64,000 bases of DNA from NCBI RefSeq assembly GCF_030866765.1, contig NZ_CP133017.1, positions 2,710,001-2,774,000 of the forward strand, written 5' to 3'. Below, piece after piece: positions 24,998-33,399 of the stretch (the first letter of the stretch is position 1; each line of letters begins with the position of its first letter). Both the position numbers and the translations under genes were made by a program. The DNA is from Paenibacillus silvisoli. Lineage in GTDB: Bacteria > Bacillota > Bacilli > Paenibacillales > Paenibacillaceae. The notes beneath the pieces were generated by a model. The model had not been told where the DNA came from. It worked only from the letters and a program-made list of their open reading frames with translations, and did not search any database.

Positions 24998-25402
24998 ATG
25001 AAGAAACAGCGGTTTGCTTACGCGTGTGCCGCAGCTCTGTTCGTGATGCTCGGGCTCGCATCGAGAAGCGGCGGGGGGCGGGAGCTTCCTGATTGGATCG
25101 CCGCACATGCCGGAGACGCGCTATGGGCCGGCATGATCTATTGGTGCTTCAGGATGTGCGCGCCGCATTGGAAGCCGCTTACGGCTGCCGTTGGCAGTGC
25201 GCTCGTTTGCGCGCTGGTGGAATGCAGCCAGCTCTACCAAGCGGACTGGATCAACGAGATTCGCGCTGCGACACTGGGAGCGTTGGTACTGGGGCATGGC
25301 TTTCTTGGCATTGATTTGATCCGGTATGCTGCAGGCGTTGCAGCGGCATGGGGAATCGAGTGCGCCGCGGGAGCAGTCTGCCAACGAACAAAAAACAATT
25401 AA
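24998..25402 (+). CDS. DUF2809 family membrane protein
   Basis: 134 aa with three to four hydrophobic segments and the family features S-R-S (residue 22 region), W-A-G-M-I-Y-W, A-L-V-E-C-S-Q-L-Y-Q-A and L-G-H-G-F-L-G-I-D-L. Function unknown. No good ribosome site precedes ATG 24998, suggesting coupling to the DUF3900 gene. A terminator follows at 25415. Confidence 0.85.
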   Translation: MKKQRFAYACAAALFVMLGLASRSGGGRELPDWIAAHAGDALWAGMIYWCFRMCAPHWKPLTAAVGSALVCALVECSQLYQADWINEIRAATLGALVLGHGFLGIDLIRYAAGVAAAWGIECAAGAVCQRTKNN

Positions 25403-25414
25403 CTGTCATCGAAT

Positions 25415-25457
25415 AGGACGGCTTGCAGGCGAAAAAAGCTTGCGGGTCGTCCTTTTT
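25415..25457 (+). terminator. Terminator after the DUF2809 gene
   Basis: A 15-bp stem with several G-U pairs, AGGACGGCTTGCAGG (25415-25429) / CTTGCGGGTCGTCCT (25439-25453), followed by five T. Confidence 0.8.
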
Positions 25458-25479
25458 ATACGAAATCGGTACGATTTAG

Positions 25480-25530
25480 GTTAGAAATTTGTCTTTTGAC
25501 CAAACAAATGACAAACAAAATGGTTCTAAC
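25480..25530. promoter_or_regulatory. Inverted repeat upstream of the LacI-type gene
   Basis: Nested inverted repeats: GTTAGAA (25480-25486) with TTCTAAC (25524-25530), and TTTGTC (25488-25493) with GACAAA (25510-25515). It lies directly upstream of the lacI-type promoter and may be an operator. The protein that binds is unknown. Confidence 0.4.
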
Positions 25531-25532
25531 GA

Positions 25533-25561
25533 TTTACGTTTGGCTAACTGTTTGCTATGAT
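25533..25561 (+). promoter_or_regulatory. Promoter of the LacI-type regulator gene
   Basis: TTTACG (25533-25538), 17 bases, extended -10 TGCTATGAT (25553-25561). Confidence 0.65.
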
Positions 25562-25618
25562 GGGGTAGAACGTTCGTAAGACGGTGGCATAATTACCCAA
25601 TAGAATGGACGGGTCAGG

Positions 25619-26668
25619 ATGAGAGGAAAAGTAAAAATCCAGGAAATCGCGGATTTTGCCGGCGTTTCGAAGTTTGCCGTATCGCGCGCGTTATCGGGAA
25701 AGAGCGGCGTGAGCGAGCGAACGCGTGAGATGATCATGAAGGCCGCCGGCCAGCTCGGGTATTTCAAAAATAACGAGCAGCCTGCCCGGTTCTCGGGCGA
25801 ACTGCGCGAGCACGAGGAAGGAAAGCGGAGCGGGACGATCGTCGTGCTGTTTCCGAACGTGCGCTATCAGAACAGGGACTCCGTGTACTGGGGGCCTGTA
25901 TTTGACGGCGTCAACACGAGACTTAGCCAGCGGGGACTCGATATCATTACGCTGACCGAGCCGTCCGGCGAGCATGTCTTTTCCCTCCTCAAACCCGAAG
26001 CCATTCAAGGCGTAATCACGATCGGCACCGTTTCGACTCAAATTCTGCTCGACATCAAACGGATGAACATCCCCGTTGTCATGATCGATCACAGCGACCC
26101 GGCGCTGCATTGCGATACGATTTTCGCCGACAACTTCAGCTGCATGCAAGAACTGATGACGAAATTGATCAGCAAGGGCTACCGGAAGTTCCAATATGTG
26201 GGCAGCATCAAGGACGCGCCTAGTTATTTCGAGCGTTGGATCGCCTTCCGTACGACACTCGAGAACTATGGGATCGAGCTGAATCAGGATCCTCAGCTGA
26301 TCGGTCCGGATGCCTACGATATGTATCTTTTATTTTCGAAAATAAAGCTCGGCGAGCTGCCGGAAGTTTTTGTTTGCGCGCATGACGTGAATGCAAGGTA
26401 CTTGATCGATGAGCTGAAGAAGCTAGATATCGAAGTGCCGGCCCAGTGCGCCGTCACGGGGTTTGACAACACCTGCGACAATTTCCCGATCCTCGGCACG
26501 GTCAATGTGAATAAGGAGCTGCTCGGCATGAGGGCGGTCGACCAAATGCTGTGGCGCATCCTCAACCCAAGCTCCGCCTTCGAGAAGAAATTAATTTACG
26601 GCGACGTTATTATCCGAGATCAGCATGGCTATGCTTTGCCGGAAGAAACCGAGGAATCGGTGATCTGA
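25619..26668 (+). CDS. LacI family transcriptional regulator
   Basis: 349 aa. The N-terminus is a LacI-type helix-turn-helix (K-I-Q-E-I-A-D-F-A-G-V-S-K-F-A-V-S-R-A-L-S-G) with the hinge region near residues 50-60, followed by a periplasmic-binding-like sensor domain (I-V-V-L-F-P-N-V, G-V-I-T-I-G-T-V, V-M-I-D-H-S-D-P, V-T-G-F-D-N-T). It probably binds a sugar derived from the polysaccharide handled by the following operon and acts on the site at 26921-26934, although CcpA could use that site as well. The start ATG 25619 has only a weak ribosome site (GGTCAGG close by). It is separated from the operon by a terminator, so it is its own unit. Confidence 0.9.
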   Translation: MRGKVKIQEIADFAGVSKFAVSRALSGKSGVSERTREMIMKAAGQLGYFKNNEQPARFSGELREHEEGKRSGTIVVLFPNVRYQNRDSVYWGPVFDGVNTRLSQRGLDIITLTEPSGEHVFSLLKPEAIQGVITIGTVSTQILLDIKRMNIPVVMIDHSDPALHCDTIFADNFSCMQELMTKLISKGYRKFQYVGSIKDAPSYFERWIAFRTTLENYGIELNQDPQLIGPDAYDMYLLFSKIKLGELPEVFVCAHDVNARYLIDELKKLDIEVPAQCAVTGFDNTCDNFPILGTVNVNKELLGMRAVDQMLWRILNPSSAFEKKLIYGDVIIRDQHGYALPEETEESVI

Positions 26669-26691
26669 TATCATACCGTCCGAAATATGAA

Positions 26692-26731
26692 GTCCGCATG
26701 AATGCAAAAAGCGCATTTATGCGGGCTTTTT
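26692..26731 (+). terminator. Terminator after the LacI-type gene
   Basis: GTCCGCATGAATGC (26692-26705) / GCATTTATGCGGGC (26713-26726), 14 bp with two G-U pairs, then five T. Confidence 0.88.
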
Positions 26732-26828
26732 GCGTGTTTATTCAACGTTTTTAGGCAAATCGAATAACAGGAAAATAACAAAAAGAATAACAGAGCAAAA
26801 AAATTCCGCAATTTTAACCAAAATTAAA

Positions 26829-26858
26829 TTGACTGATTTTAGCAGAGGATGCTATGAT
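26829..26858 (+). promoter_or_regulatory. Main promoter of the polysaccharide operon
   Basis: TTGACT (26829-26834), 18 bases, extended -10 TGCTATGAT (26850-26858). Predicted start near 26865; the leader is about 160 bases. The rest of the 26732-27024 gap is AT-rich and without an open frame that I would call. Confidence 0.75.
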
Positions 26859-26920
26859 TGGCGTGTGGTTCTGGAAAACATAGCCTAACGGTGGTGGTGA
26901 GGACACAATTAGTTCAAAAT

Positions 26921-26934
26921 TGTAAACGTTTACG
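26921..26934 (+). promoter_or_regulatory. cre/LacI-family operator in the leader
   Basis: TGTAAACGTTTACG is a near-perfect LacI/GalR-family palindrome and matches the cre consensus TGWAANCGNTNWCA except for the last base. It lies about 57-70 bases downstream of the predicted transcript start, a roadblock position. It may be read by CcpA, by the LacI-type regulator encoded upstream, or by both. Confidence 0.75.
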
Positions 26935-27024
26935 GTGGGGAATTTGGAAAAGAAAAGCAGTTCGGGCGCCGTTATCCATTGGTCCGAAGTGCGGCAAGAC
27001 AAACAAATAGGAGGTTGTTTTGCA

Positions 27025-28425
27025 ATGAGAAAAATGAAAGCACTTACAATCTTGTCTGTCGCGGCAATGCTTACCCTGTCTGCATGTGGTGGGGGCAACA
27101 ACAACACTAGCAATGGAGCAAACACAACAGAGAGCAATACGGCTAGCAATACCAACACCGCAACTGAACCTGCCGCAAACAACACCGCAACCGAAGCGAA
27201 CACAGCCGCAGAAAACGAGCCTGCACCTACAGCCATCGACCTCGGCGGCCGCACGATTAAAATCTCCATGTGGTGGGACGGCATGCCGAAGGGCGAAACG
27301 GCCGGCGAGAAAGCCTCGCTTGCGAAGATTGCCGAGCTTGAAGAAAAATACAATATGAAACTCGAATTCGTGAACATTCCATTCGATCAATACATGGACA
27401 AGTTTACGACCGCGGTCTTGGCCGGCGAGCCGATGGCGGACATTTCGATCATGGAATTCAAACGCGCGATCGCGCCGATCAAGCAAGGCCTGGTGCTTCC
27501 GCTTTCCGATTACACGACTGCGGATAACGATATCAACAACGAACAGAAGCATGTCACGAAGCTGCCGGCAATCAACGGCGCGGAATACTCGTTCAACACG
27601 CCTGGCGTTTCGGCGGTCGGCCTGTACTATAACCGCGACCTGTTCAAGAAGCTCGGCCTTCCGGATCTGCAGGATCTGTACAACAACGGCGAATGGAACT
27701 GGGATAAGTTCCTTGAAGTCGCGAAGCAAGCGACGACCGACTCCAACAACGACGGCAAGAAAGACACTTGGGGCTACTCCGGCTGGCCGGTTGACGCAGC
27801 TCGCCACATCGGCGTAACGAACGGCGCGCTGTTCGTCAACGACTCGGACCTTTCGCTTGGCTTCAACAACGACAACATGAAGGAAGCGCTTGAATTTATT
27901 AACACGCTGTATAACAAAGAGAACGTGGTTAAAGTGAAATCCGGCAACAAAATGGATTGGAACGAAACCAATACGTTTAAAGACGGCGACGTTGCGATGT
28001 CGATGAACTATGACTGGAACATGGGCGATCTGACATTCGAAGTCGGCATCGTGCCAAACCCGGCAGGTCCGAAATTCGACGGCAAGCACACGTTCGCAAA
28101 CGCGGCGCAAAACGGCTACTTCATTCCGAAAGGCGTGAAAGACCCGCAAGTCGTGTATCAAATCTTCGAAGAGCTGCAAGACATTCCGGCTACGGAAGAA
28201 TACCTCGGCCAAGACTGGCTTGAGTCCCGTTTCAAGAACGAAGCTGATATTAAAATGGCGATCGAGCACGTAAACGGCACAGGCAGACTGTCGGTTGAAG
28301 AAGGCGTTGCGGACTTCCCGATTTTCGCGATCATGGACGAAATCATTCTTAAAAATCAATCCGTAGCGGCTACTGTCGAGAAACATACGCAAGCGGGCCA
28401 AGCTGCTCTTGATAAGCTGAAATAA
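27025..28425 (+). CDS. Sugar ABC transporter substrate-binding lipoprotein
   Basis: 466-aa extracellular solute-binding protein family 1. Signal with lipobox L-T-L-S-A-C (Cys21), then an unusually long Asn/Thr/Ala-rich linker (residues 22-70) before the fold (T-I-K-I-S-M-W-W-D, A-I-N-G-A-E-Y-S-F-N, G-L-Y-Y-N-R-D-L-F-K-K-L-G-L, D-V-A-M-S-M-N-Y). Such proteins bind oligosaccharides outside the cell. AGGAGG lies before ATG 27025. It is the first gene of the operon, followed by a hairpin at 28448 that would leave it more strongly expressed than the genes behind, common for binding proteins. Confidence 0.9.
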   Translation: MRKMKALTILSVAAMLTLSACGGGNNNTSNGANTTESNTASNTNTATEPAANNTATEANTAAENEPAPTAIDLGGRTIKISMWWDGMPKGETAGEKASLAKIAELEEKYNMKLEFVNIPFDQYMDKFTTAVLAGEPMADISIMEFKRAIAPIKQGLVLPLSDYTTADNDINNEQKHVTKLPAINGAEYSFNTPGVSAVGLYYNRDLFKKLGLPDLQDLYNNGEWNWDKFLEVAKQATTDSNNDGKKDTWGYSGWPVDAARHIGVTNGALFVNDSDLSLGFNNDNMKEALEFINTLYNKENVVKVKSGNKMDWNETNTFKDGDVAMSMNYDWNMGDLTFEVGIVPNPAGPKFDGKHTFANAAQNGYFIPKGVKDPQVVYQIFEELQDIPATEEYLGQDWLESRFKNEADIKMAIEHVNGTGRLSVEEGVADFPIFAIMDEIILKNQSVAATVEKHTQAGQAALDKLK

Positions 28426-28447
28426 GCAGCAGCAGATAGGAACGAAT

Positions 28448-28480
28448 AGGGGCTGCCGATCGAAACGGTACAGCCCCTTT
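28448..28480 (+). terminator. Partial terminator or attenuating hairpin after the first binding-protein gene
   Basis: AGGGGCTG (28448-28455) / CAGCCCCT (28471-28478) with a short T-run broken by CG. Likely leaky, letting the long downstream operon be transcribed at a lower level. A small inverted repeat CCTAAC/GTTAGG (28529-28545) follows. Confidence 0.55.
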
Positions 28481-28596
28481 CGTTTAACCAACCCCGTAAT
28501 GCTGTGAAACCTACCCCATGATCATAACAACCTAACCGCAAGTTAGGCGATCTAATATGGCTCCGCAGATCAAGTCGCCGCCTAGGAGGGCTGACA

Positions 28597-31533
28597 TTGA
28601 AGGGAAGAATATCACGCAAGAAATGGACGATATCGGCGGTAAGCGTTATCGCAGCGGCAGGGCTGATCGCGCTCTGGGCGCAGCCGGGAGCCGATCCGGT
28701 CAGCGGAGCGGGCGATCAAGCCGCGTTGCTGAACGGCTCATGGACGTCGCTGCAGCAAGAACGAGGCGATTATGCCTCCTATTTAACGAAAAATGAAAGC
28801 GCGGGCTTTCCCGCGAAAGAAATGATCGTGAATGCAGCCGATTATGCGAAGGCGGATGGCGACGGCATCGAGAAGCTCGACAATTATGAAGGCATGAGCG
28901 GCGTTTCGCTCAAGACGGGCGAGCAAGGGCAAGTTGAGTGGAAAGTGAACGTGCCGGAAGCGGGATTTTACAATATGTCGGTGCAATACTTTCCGATCGC
29001 CGGCAAGAGCTCCAGCATCGAAAGGTCGCTGCTCATCGACGGCGAGCTGCCGTTCGAGGAAGCGAACTACTTGCAGTTTGACCGGGTGTGGGACAACGAG
29101 CTGGAGAAGGTGAAGCGCGATACTCGCGGCAACGACCTGCGGCCGCAGCAGTCCGAGCGGCCGGAGTGGCGAGAGGTTGTCCTTCAGGATTCGAACGGCT
29201 TTTACGCGGAACCGTTCCGGTTCTATCTGACGGCCGGGGAGCACACGCTGTCCTTCGTATCCCAGCGCGAGCCGATGGTCATCAAGCAGCTGCGGCTGTT
29301 TCAGCAGGAGCGGCCAGCTCCTTATGAAGAAACATTAAAGCGCTATCAACAGGAAGGCTTGAAGGAAGCGAAAGGCCAGCTGGTCACGATTCAAGGCGAA
29401 GCGGCAAGAGCGAAGTCATCGCCTACGCTGTATCCGCAGACCGAGCGTGCCAGCGCTGCCGTAACGCCTTATAGTCCGAAGCTCATTCGGGTGAACTCGA
29501 TCGGCGGCTACAACTGGCGTTTGCCGGGCCAATGGATGGAGTGGGAGGTCGAGGTGCCGGAAGCCGGGCTTTACCAGATCGGCCTCAAGGCCAAGCAGCA
29601 GTTCGTTCGCGGCATCTACTCAACGCGCAAGCTTTACATCAACGGCGAGGTGCCTTTCAAGGAAGCCGAGCAGCTGCCGTTCCGTTATAAGAGCGGGTAC
29701 CGCGTGGACGTTCTGGGCGGAGACGAGCCGTACTTGTTCGAGCTGAAGAAGGGCAAGAACGTGATCCGCATGGAGGATACGCTTGGCGAATTCGCGCCGC
29801 TCATCCGCCAGGTCAAGGACAGCTTGTTCAACCTGAACGCCATGTATCGCAAAATCATTATGATTACCGGCGCATCGCCGGATAAGTTCCGCGATTACCG
29901 CGTCGATAAGCAAATCCCGAACCTGATCGAGACGTTCAAGGCCGAGGAAGAAAGGCTGACGGTGGTCAGCAAGGAGCTGAAGCGGCTCTCCGGCGGCAGC
30001 AGCGATTCCGAAGCGCTTCTGAAGACGATGGCGCTGCAGCTTGGCGAGCTTGTCGCCGAACCGGATACGATTCCGCGCCGGCTTGCGGCCTATAAGAGCA
30101 ACACGGGCGGTCTCGGCACTTGGTTGCAGAAGGCGCTCGAGATGCCTCTGCAAATCGACGAGCTCTACGTCGCTTCGACGGATAAGAAAATACCTTCTTC
30201 CGGCGACGGCTTCCTGAAAGGGCTCATGCACGAAATTACGACGTTCGCGTATTCGTTCGTTATCGATTACAACCAGATCGGCAACGCCTCCGACGAGAAG
30301 AATCCGCGCTCGATCACGGTTTGGATCGGAAGCGGCCGCGACCAGGCGAACACGCTGAAGGCGATGATCGACGAAACCTTTACGCCGGAAACGGGCATCA
30401 ACGTGAACTTGAAGCTCGTGCAAATGCAAACTTTGCTGCCGGCTACGCTTGCGGGCCGCGGTCCGGATGTCGCCATGCAAATCAGCAACGATATTCCGGT
30501 TAACTACGCGATGCGCAAAGCGGCGGCCGACTTATCGCAGTTCTCGGATTACGAGGAGGTTTCCAAGTGGTTCCGTCCAAGCGCGCTCGTTCCGTTCACG
30601 TATCAGAAGGGCGTTTATGCGCTGCCGGAAACGCAAACCTTCAATATGCTGTTCTACCGGAAGGACGTGCTGAAGGAGCTTGGCCTTGAAGTGCCGCAAA
30701 CGTGGGACGACATCTACAAGCTGCTCGCCGTACTGAACAAAAACCGGATGCAGCTCGGCATGCCGATTTCGGCGCCGGCGACATCGGTTCCGGTACCGGG
30801 TCAAAATATTCCGCCGAACTCGATTTTCGCTTCGCTGCTCATGCAAAGCGGCGGGCAGTTCTACCGCAACGACGGCAAAGAGTCCGATCTGGATTCGCGC
30901 GTCGGCGTCGAAACGTTCAAGCTGTGGACCGACTTTTACAGCGATTACAAGCTGGAGCGGGAGTTCGATTTCGCGAACCGCTTCAGAACGGGCGAAATGC
31001 CGATCGGCATCGTCGATTACACGACGTATAACCAGCTCTCCGTCTTTGCGCCGGAAATCCGCGGCATGTGGGGCTTTGTCCCGATTCCGGGAACGAAGCA
31101 AGCGGACGGCACGATTCGCCGCGAAACGCCGAGCGCCGGAACCGGCACGCTCATGCTGAACGGCACTGCGGACAAGGATGCTGCCTGGCAGTTTATGAAA
31201 TGGTGGATCAGCGAAGAGACGCAAACGAAATACGGCCGCGAAATGGAAGCGCTTATGGGTGCGTCCGCTCGTTACCCGACCGCGAATATTAAAGCGCTCG
31301 ACAGCTTGCCTTGGCCGGTTGCCGACTATGACAGCTTGAAGGAAGAGTTTGAATGGGTCCGCGGCATTCCTGAGGTTCCGGGCGGTTACTTTACCGGCCG
31401 TCATCTGCAGAACGCGTTCTTGAAAGTCGTCGTAGATGCGAAAACGGAGGCGCGCGAAGCGATCCTCGATTACTCGCAATATATCCAAGATGAAATTCGC
31501 GCGAAACGCAAAGAATTCGGCCTGCCGGAGTAA
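28597..31533 (+). CDS. Large solute-binding protein with N-terminal accessory domains
   Basis: 978 aa. An N-terminal hydrophobic segment (residues 10-28) without a lipobox cysteine looks like a signal anchor. Two related beta-sandwich-like segments follow (about 65-225 and 255-395); each contains a V-P-E-A-G-[F/L]-Y motif, a D/N-G-E-[L/V]-P-F-[E/K]-E-A motif and the ending typical of carbohydrate-binding-module folds. After a helical linker (about 400-560), residues 565-970 form a family 1 solute-binding protein (T-V-W-I-G-S-G-R-D, P-D-V-A-M-Q, L-F-Y-R-K-D-V-L-K-E-L-G-L, T-W-D-D). TTG start with AGGAGGG six bases upstream. Binding proteins are usually 400-550 aa, so the doubled N-terminus is the novelty. 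It is followed directly by its likely permeases. Confidence 0.85.
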   Translation: MKGRISRKKWTISAVSVIAAAGLIALWAQPGADPVSGAGDQAALLNGSWTSLQQERGDYASYLTKNESAGFPAKEMIVNAADYAKADGDGIEKLDNYEGMSGVSLKTGEQGQVEWKVNVPEAGFYNMSVQYFPIAGKSSSIERSLLIDGELPFEEANYLQFDRVWDNELEKVKRDTRGNDLRPQQSERPEWREVVLQDSNGFYAEPFRFYLTAGEHTLSFVSQREPMVIKQLRLFQQERPAPYEETLKRYQQEGLKEAKGQLVTIQGEAARAKSSPTLYPQTERASAAVTPYSPKLIRVNSIGGYNWRLPGQWMEWEVEVPEAGLYQIGLKAKQQFVRGIYSTRKLYINGEVPFKEAEQLPFRYKSGYRVDVLGGDEPYLFELKKGKNVIRMEDTLGEFAPLIRQVKDSLFNLNAMYRKIIMITGASPDKFRDYRVDKQIPNLIETFKAEEERLTVVSKELKRLSGGSSDSEALLKTMALQLGELVAEPDTIPRRLAAYKSNTGGLGTWLQKALEMPLQIDELYVASTDKKIPSSGDGFLKGLMHEITTFAYSFVIDYNQIGNASDEKNPRSITVWIGSGRDQANTLKAMIDETFTPETGINVNLKLVQMQTLLPATLAGRGPDVAMQISNDIPVNYAMRKAAADLSQFSDYEEVSKWFRPSALVPFTYQKGVYALPETQTFNMLFYRKDVLKELGLEVPQTWDDIYKLLAVLNKNRMQLGMPISAPATSVPVPGQNIPPNSIFASLLMQSGGQFYRNDGKESDLDSRVGVETFKLWTDFYSDYKLEREFDFANRFRTGEMPIGIVDYTTYNQLSVFAPEIRGMWGFVPIPGTKQADGTIRRETPSAGTGTLMLNGTADKDAAWQFMKWWISEETQTKYGREMEALMGASARYPTANIKALDSLPWPVADYDSLKEEFEWVRGIPEVPGGYFTGRHLQNAFLKVVVDAKTEAREAILDYSQYIQDEIRAKRKEFGLPE

Positions 31534-31546
31534 AGGAGGGGTCCAT

Positions 31547-32515
31547 ATGTCAAATATCGATATACCTAGTCAGCGATCCGGAACGGTGACCGGCAAAGCG
31601 GAGACAAGCGCGCCGAGCTGGCTGGCGGTCAAATGGCAGGTTATTAAGGCGCATAAGCATTCCTATATTTTGATGTCGCCGTACTTGCTGCTCTTCGCCG
31701 TCTTTACCGTGCTGCCCGTCATCATGTCGATCGTAATCAGCTTCACTTATTTCAATATGCTGGAATTTCCGCGATTTATCGGGTGGCAGAACTACTCCCG
31801 CCTGTTTCTGGAAGACGACGTGTTCTTGATCGCGATCAAGAACACGATCCTCTTCGCGGTCATTACCGGTCCGCTCAGCTACATCGCCTGCTTCGTGTTC
31901 GCATGGATCATTAACGATCTCCGCCCGAAGATGCGCGCATTCATGACGCTCATTTTCTATGCGCCGTCCATCTCGGGCAACGTGTACTTCCTATGGCAAA
32001 TGATTTTCTCCGGCGACCGTTACGGCATCGCGAACGGGTTCCTCATTAAGATGGGGGTCATCCTCGATCCGATTCTATGGCTGAAGGATGAGAAGTACAT
32101 TATGCCGATCATTATCCTCGTACAGCTCTGGCTGAGCTTGGGGACGGGCTTCCTGGCGTTTATCGCCGGCCTGCAGACGGTAGATAAGACGCTCTATGAA
32201 GCAGGCGCCGTCGACGGCGTCAAAAACCGCTGGCAGGAGCTTTGGTTCATCACGCTGCCTTCGATGAAGCCGCAGCTGATGTTCGGAGCGGTTATCCAGA
32301 TTACCGCGTCACTGGCCATTGCGGATGTCTCGATTTATTTGGCCGGCTTCCCGAGCGTAAACTACGCGGCCGAAACGATCGTGACGCACTTGATCGACTT
32401 CGGTACGATTCGTTTCGAAATGGGCTATGCTTCGGCGATCGCGACCGTCCTGTTCCTCCTCATGCTGGGCTCGAACTTGGCCGTTCAACGACTACTCCGG
32501 AAGGTGGGGAACTAA
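31547..32515 (+). CDS. Sugar ABC transporter permease, pair 1, MalF-like
   Basis: 322 aa with six predicted membrane helices and the EAA loop E-A-G-A-V-D-G-V-K-N-R-W-Q-E-L-W-F-I-T-L-P (near residue 215), which contacts the ATPase. Family: binding-protein-dependent carbohydrate permease, MalF/UgpA type. AAAGGAGGGG precedes ATG 31547, 13 bases after the 978-aa protein. The partner permease starts five bases after its stop. No ATPase gene is in the operon, so a shared MsmX-type ATPase is likely used. Confidence 0.92.
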   Translation: MSNIDIPSQRSGTVTGKAETSAPSWLAVKWQVIKAHKHSYILMSPYLLLFAVFTVLPVIMSIVISFTYFNMLEFPRFIGWQNYSRLFLEDDVFLIAIKNTILFAVITGPLSYIACFVFAWIINDLRPKMRAFMTLIFYAPSISGNVYFLWQMIFSGDRYGIANGFLIKMGVILDPILWLKDEKYIMPIIILVQLWLSLGTGFLAFIAGLQTVDKTLYEAGAVDGVKNRWQELWFITLPSMKPQLMFGAVIQITASLAIADVSIYLAGFPSVNYAAETIVTHLIDFGTIRFEMGYASAIATVLFLLMLGSNLAVQRLLRKVGN

Positions 32516-32519
32516 CCGC

Positions 32520-33386
32520 ATGAAGATGGCGCTTTCGCTTCGCAAGAAACGGGTGAACCGTTCCTTCTCCGGAACGTTCTGGATGTCGGTGTTCCTGGCG
32601 CTCGTAGCCTCTTTTATGGCGCTGCCGCTCGTTTATGCGATCAATGCGGCATTCAAGCCGCTGGACGAAATCTTTTTGTTCCCGCCGACATTGTTTGTAC
32701 GAAACCCGACCACGAGCAACTTTATCGATTTGATGACGCTGCTCGGCCAGTCGTGGGTACCGTTCTCCCGGTATATTTTCAATACGTTCTTTATTACGGG
32801 GATGGGCGTACTCGGTCACGTGCTGCTCGCTTCCGCCGCGGCTTATCCGCTGGCGAAGCATAAGTTTCCGGGCAGCAAGCTGATCTTCACGGTCGTCGTC
32901 CTGTCGCTCATGTTTACGCCTCAAGTAACGGCGATTCCGAACTACATGGTCATGTCGTGGATCGGATTGATCGATACATATTGGGCGGTCATCGTGCCGG
33001 CGTTCGCGTTCTCGCTCGGTCTTTACTTAATGAAGCAGTTCATGGAGCAAATCCCTGACGCGCTGCTCGAATCGGCGAAGATCGACGGAGCGAACGAATA
33101 CCGCATTTTCTGGCAGATCGTCATGCCGAACGTAAAGCCGGCTTGGCTGACGCTCGTCATCCTGCTCTTCCAAATGCTATGGGGCACGGACGGCAACGGC
33201 TTCATCTATAGCGAACAACTGAAAACGCTTCACTACGCATCGAACCAAATTATTTTCGGCGGTATCGCCCGGGCGGGCGTCGGCTCCGCGGTTGCGCTCA
33301 TCCTAATGAGCGTGCCGATCGCGCTCTTCATTTTCTCGCAAAGCCGCATTATCGAAACGATGACGACATCCGGCATGAAAGATTAG
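32520..33386 (+). CDS. Sugar ABC transporter permease, pair 1, MalG-like
   Basis: 288-aa permease of the MalG/UgpE type; six helices, the R-Y-I-F-N-T-F-F-I-T region near residue 80 and the EAA loop E-S-A-K-I-D-G-A-N-E-Y-R-I-F-W-Q-I-V-M-P near residue 182. Start ATG 32520 with AAGGTGGGG upstream inside the end of the previous gene. It closes the first permease pair. Confidence 0.92.
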   Translation: MKMALSLRKKRVNRSFSGTFWMSVFLALVASFMALPLVYAINAAFKPLDEIFLFPPTLFVRNPTTSNFIDLMTLLGQSWVPFSRYIFNTFFITGMGVLGHVLLASAAAYPLAKHKFPGSKLIFTVVVLSLMFTPQVTAIPNYMVMSWIGLIDTYWAVIVPAFAFSLGLYLMKQFMEQIPDALLESAKIDGANEYRIFWQIVMPNVKPAWLTLVILLFQMLWGTDGNGFIYSEQLKTLHYASNQIIFGGIARAGVGSAVALILMSVPIALFIFSQSRIIETMTTSGMKD

Positions 33387-33399
33387 AGGGGGTGGAAGC

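Noticed and set aside
26914..28491. Minus-strand open frame of about 525 codons opposite the first binding protein
   Set aside because: Shadow of a strongly supported lipoprotein gene; arginine- and phenylalanine-rich translation with no motif.
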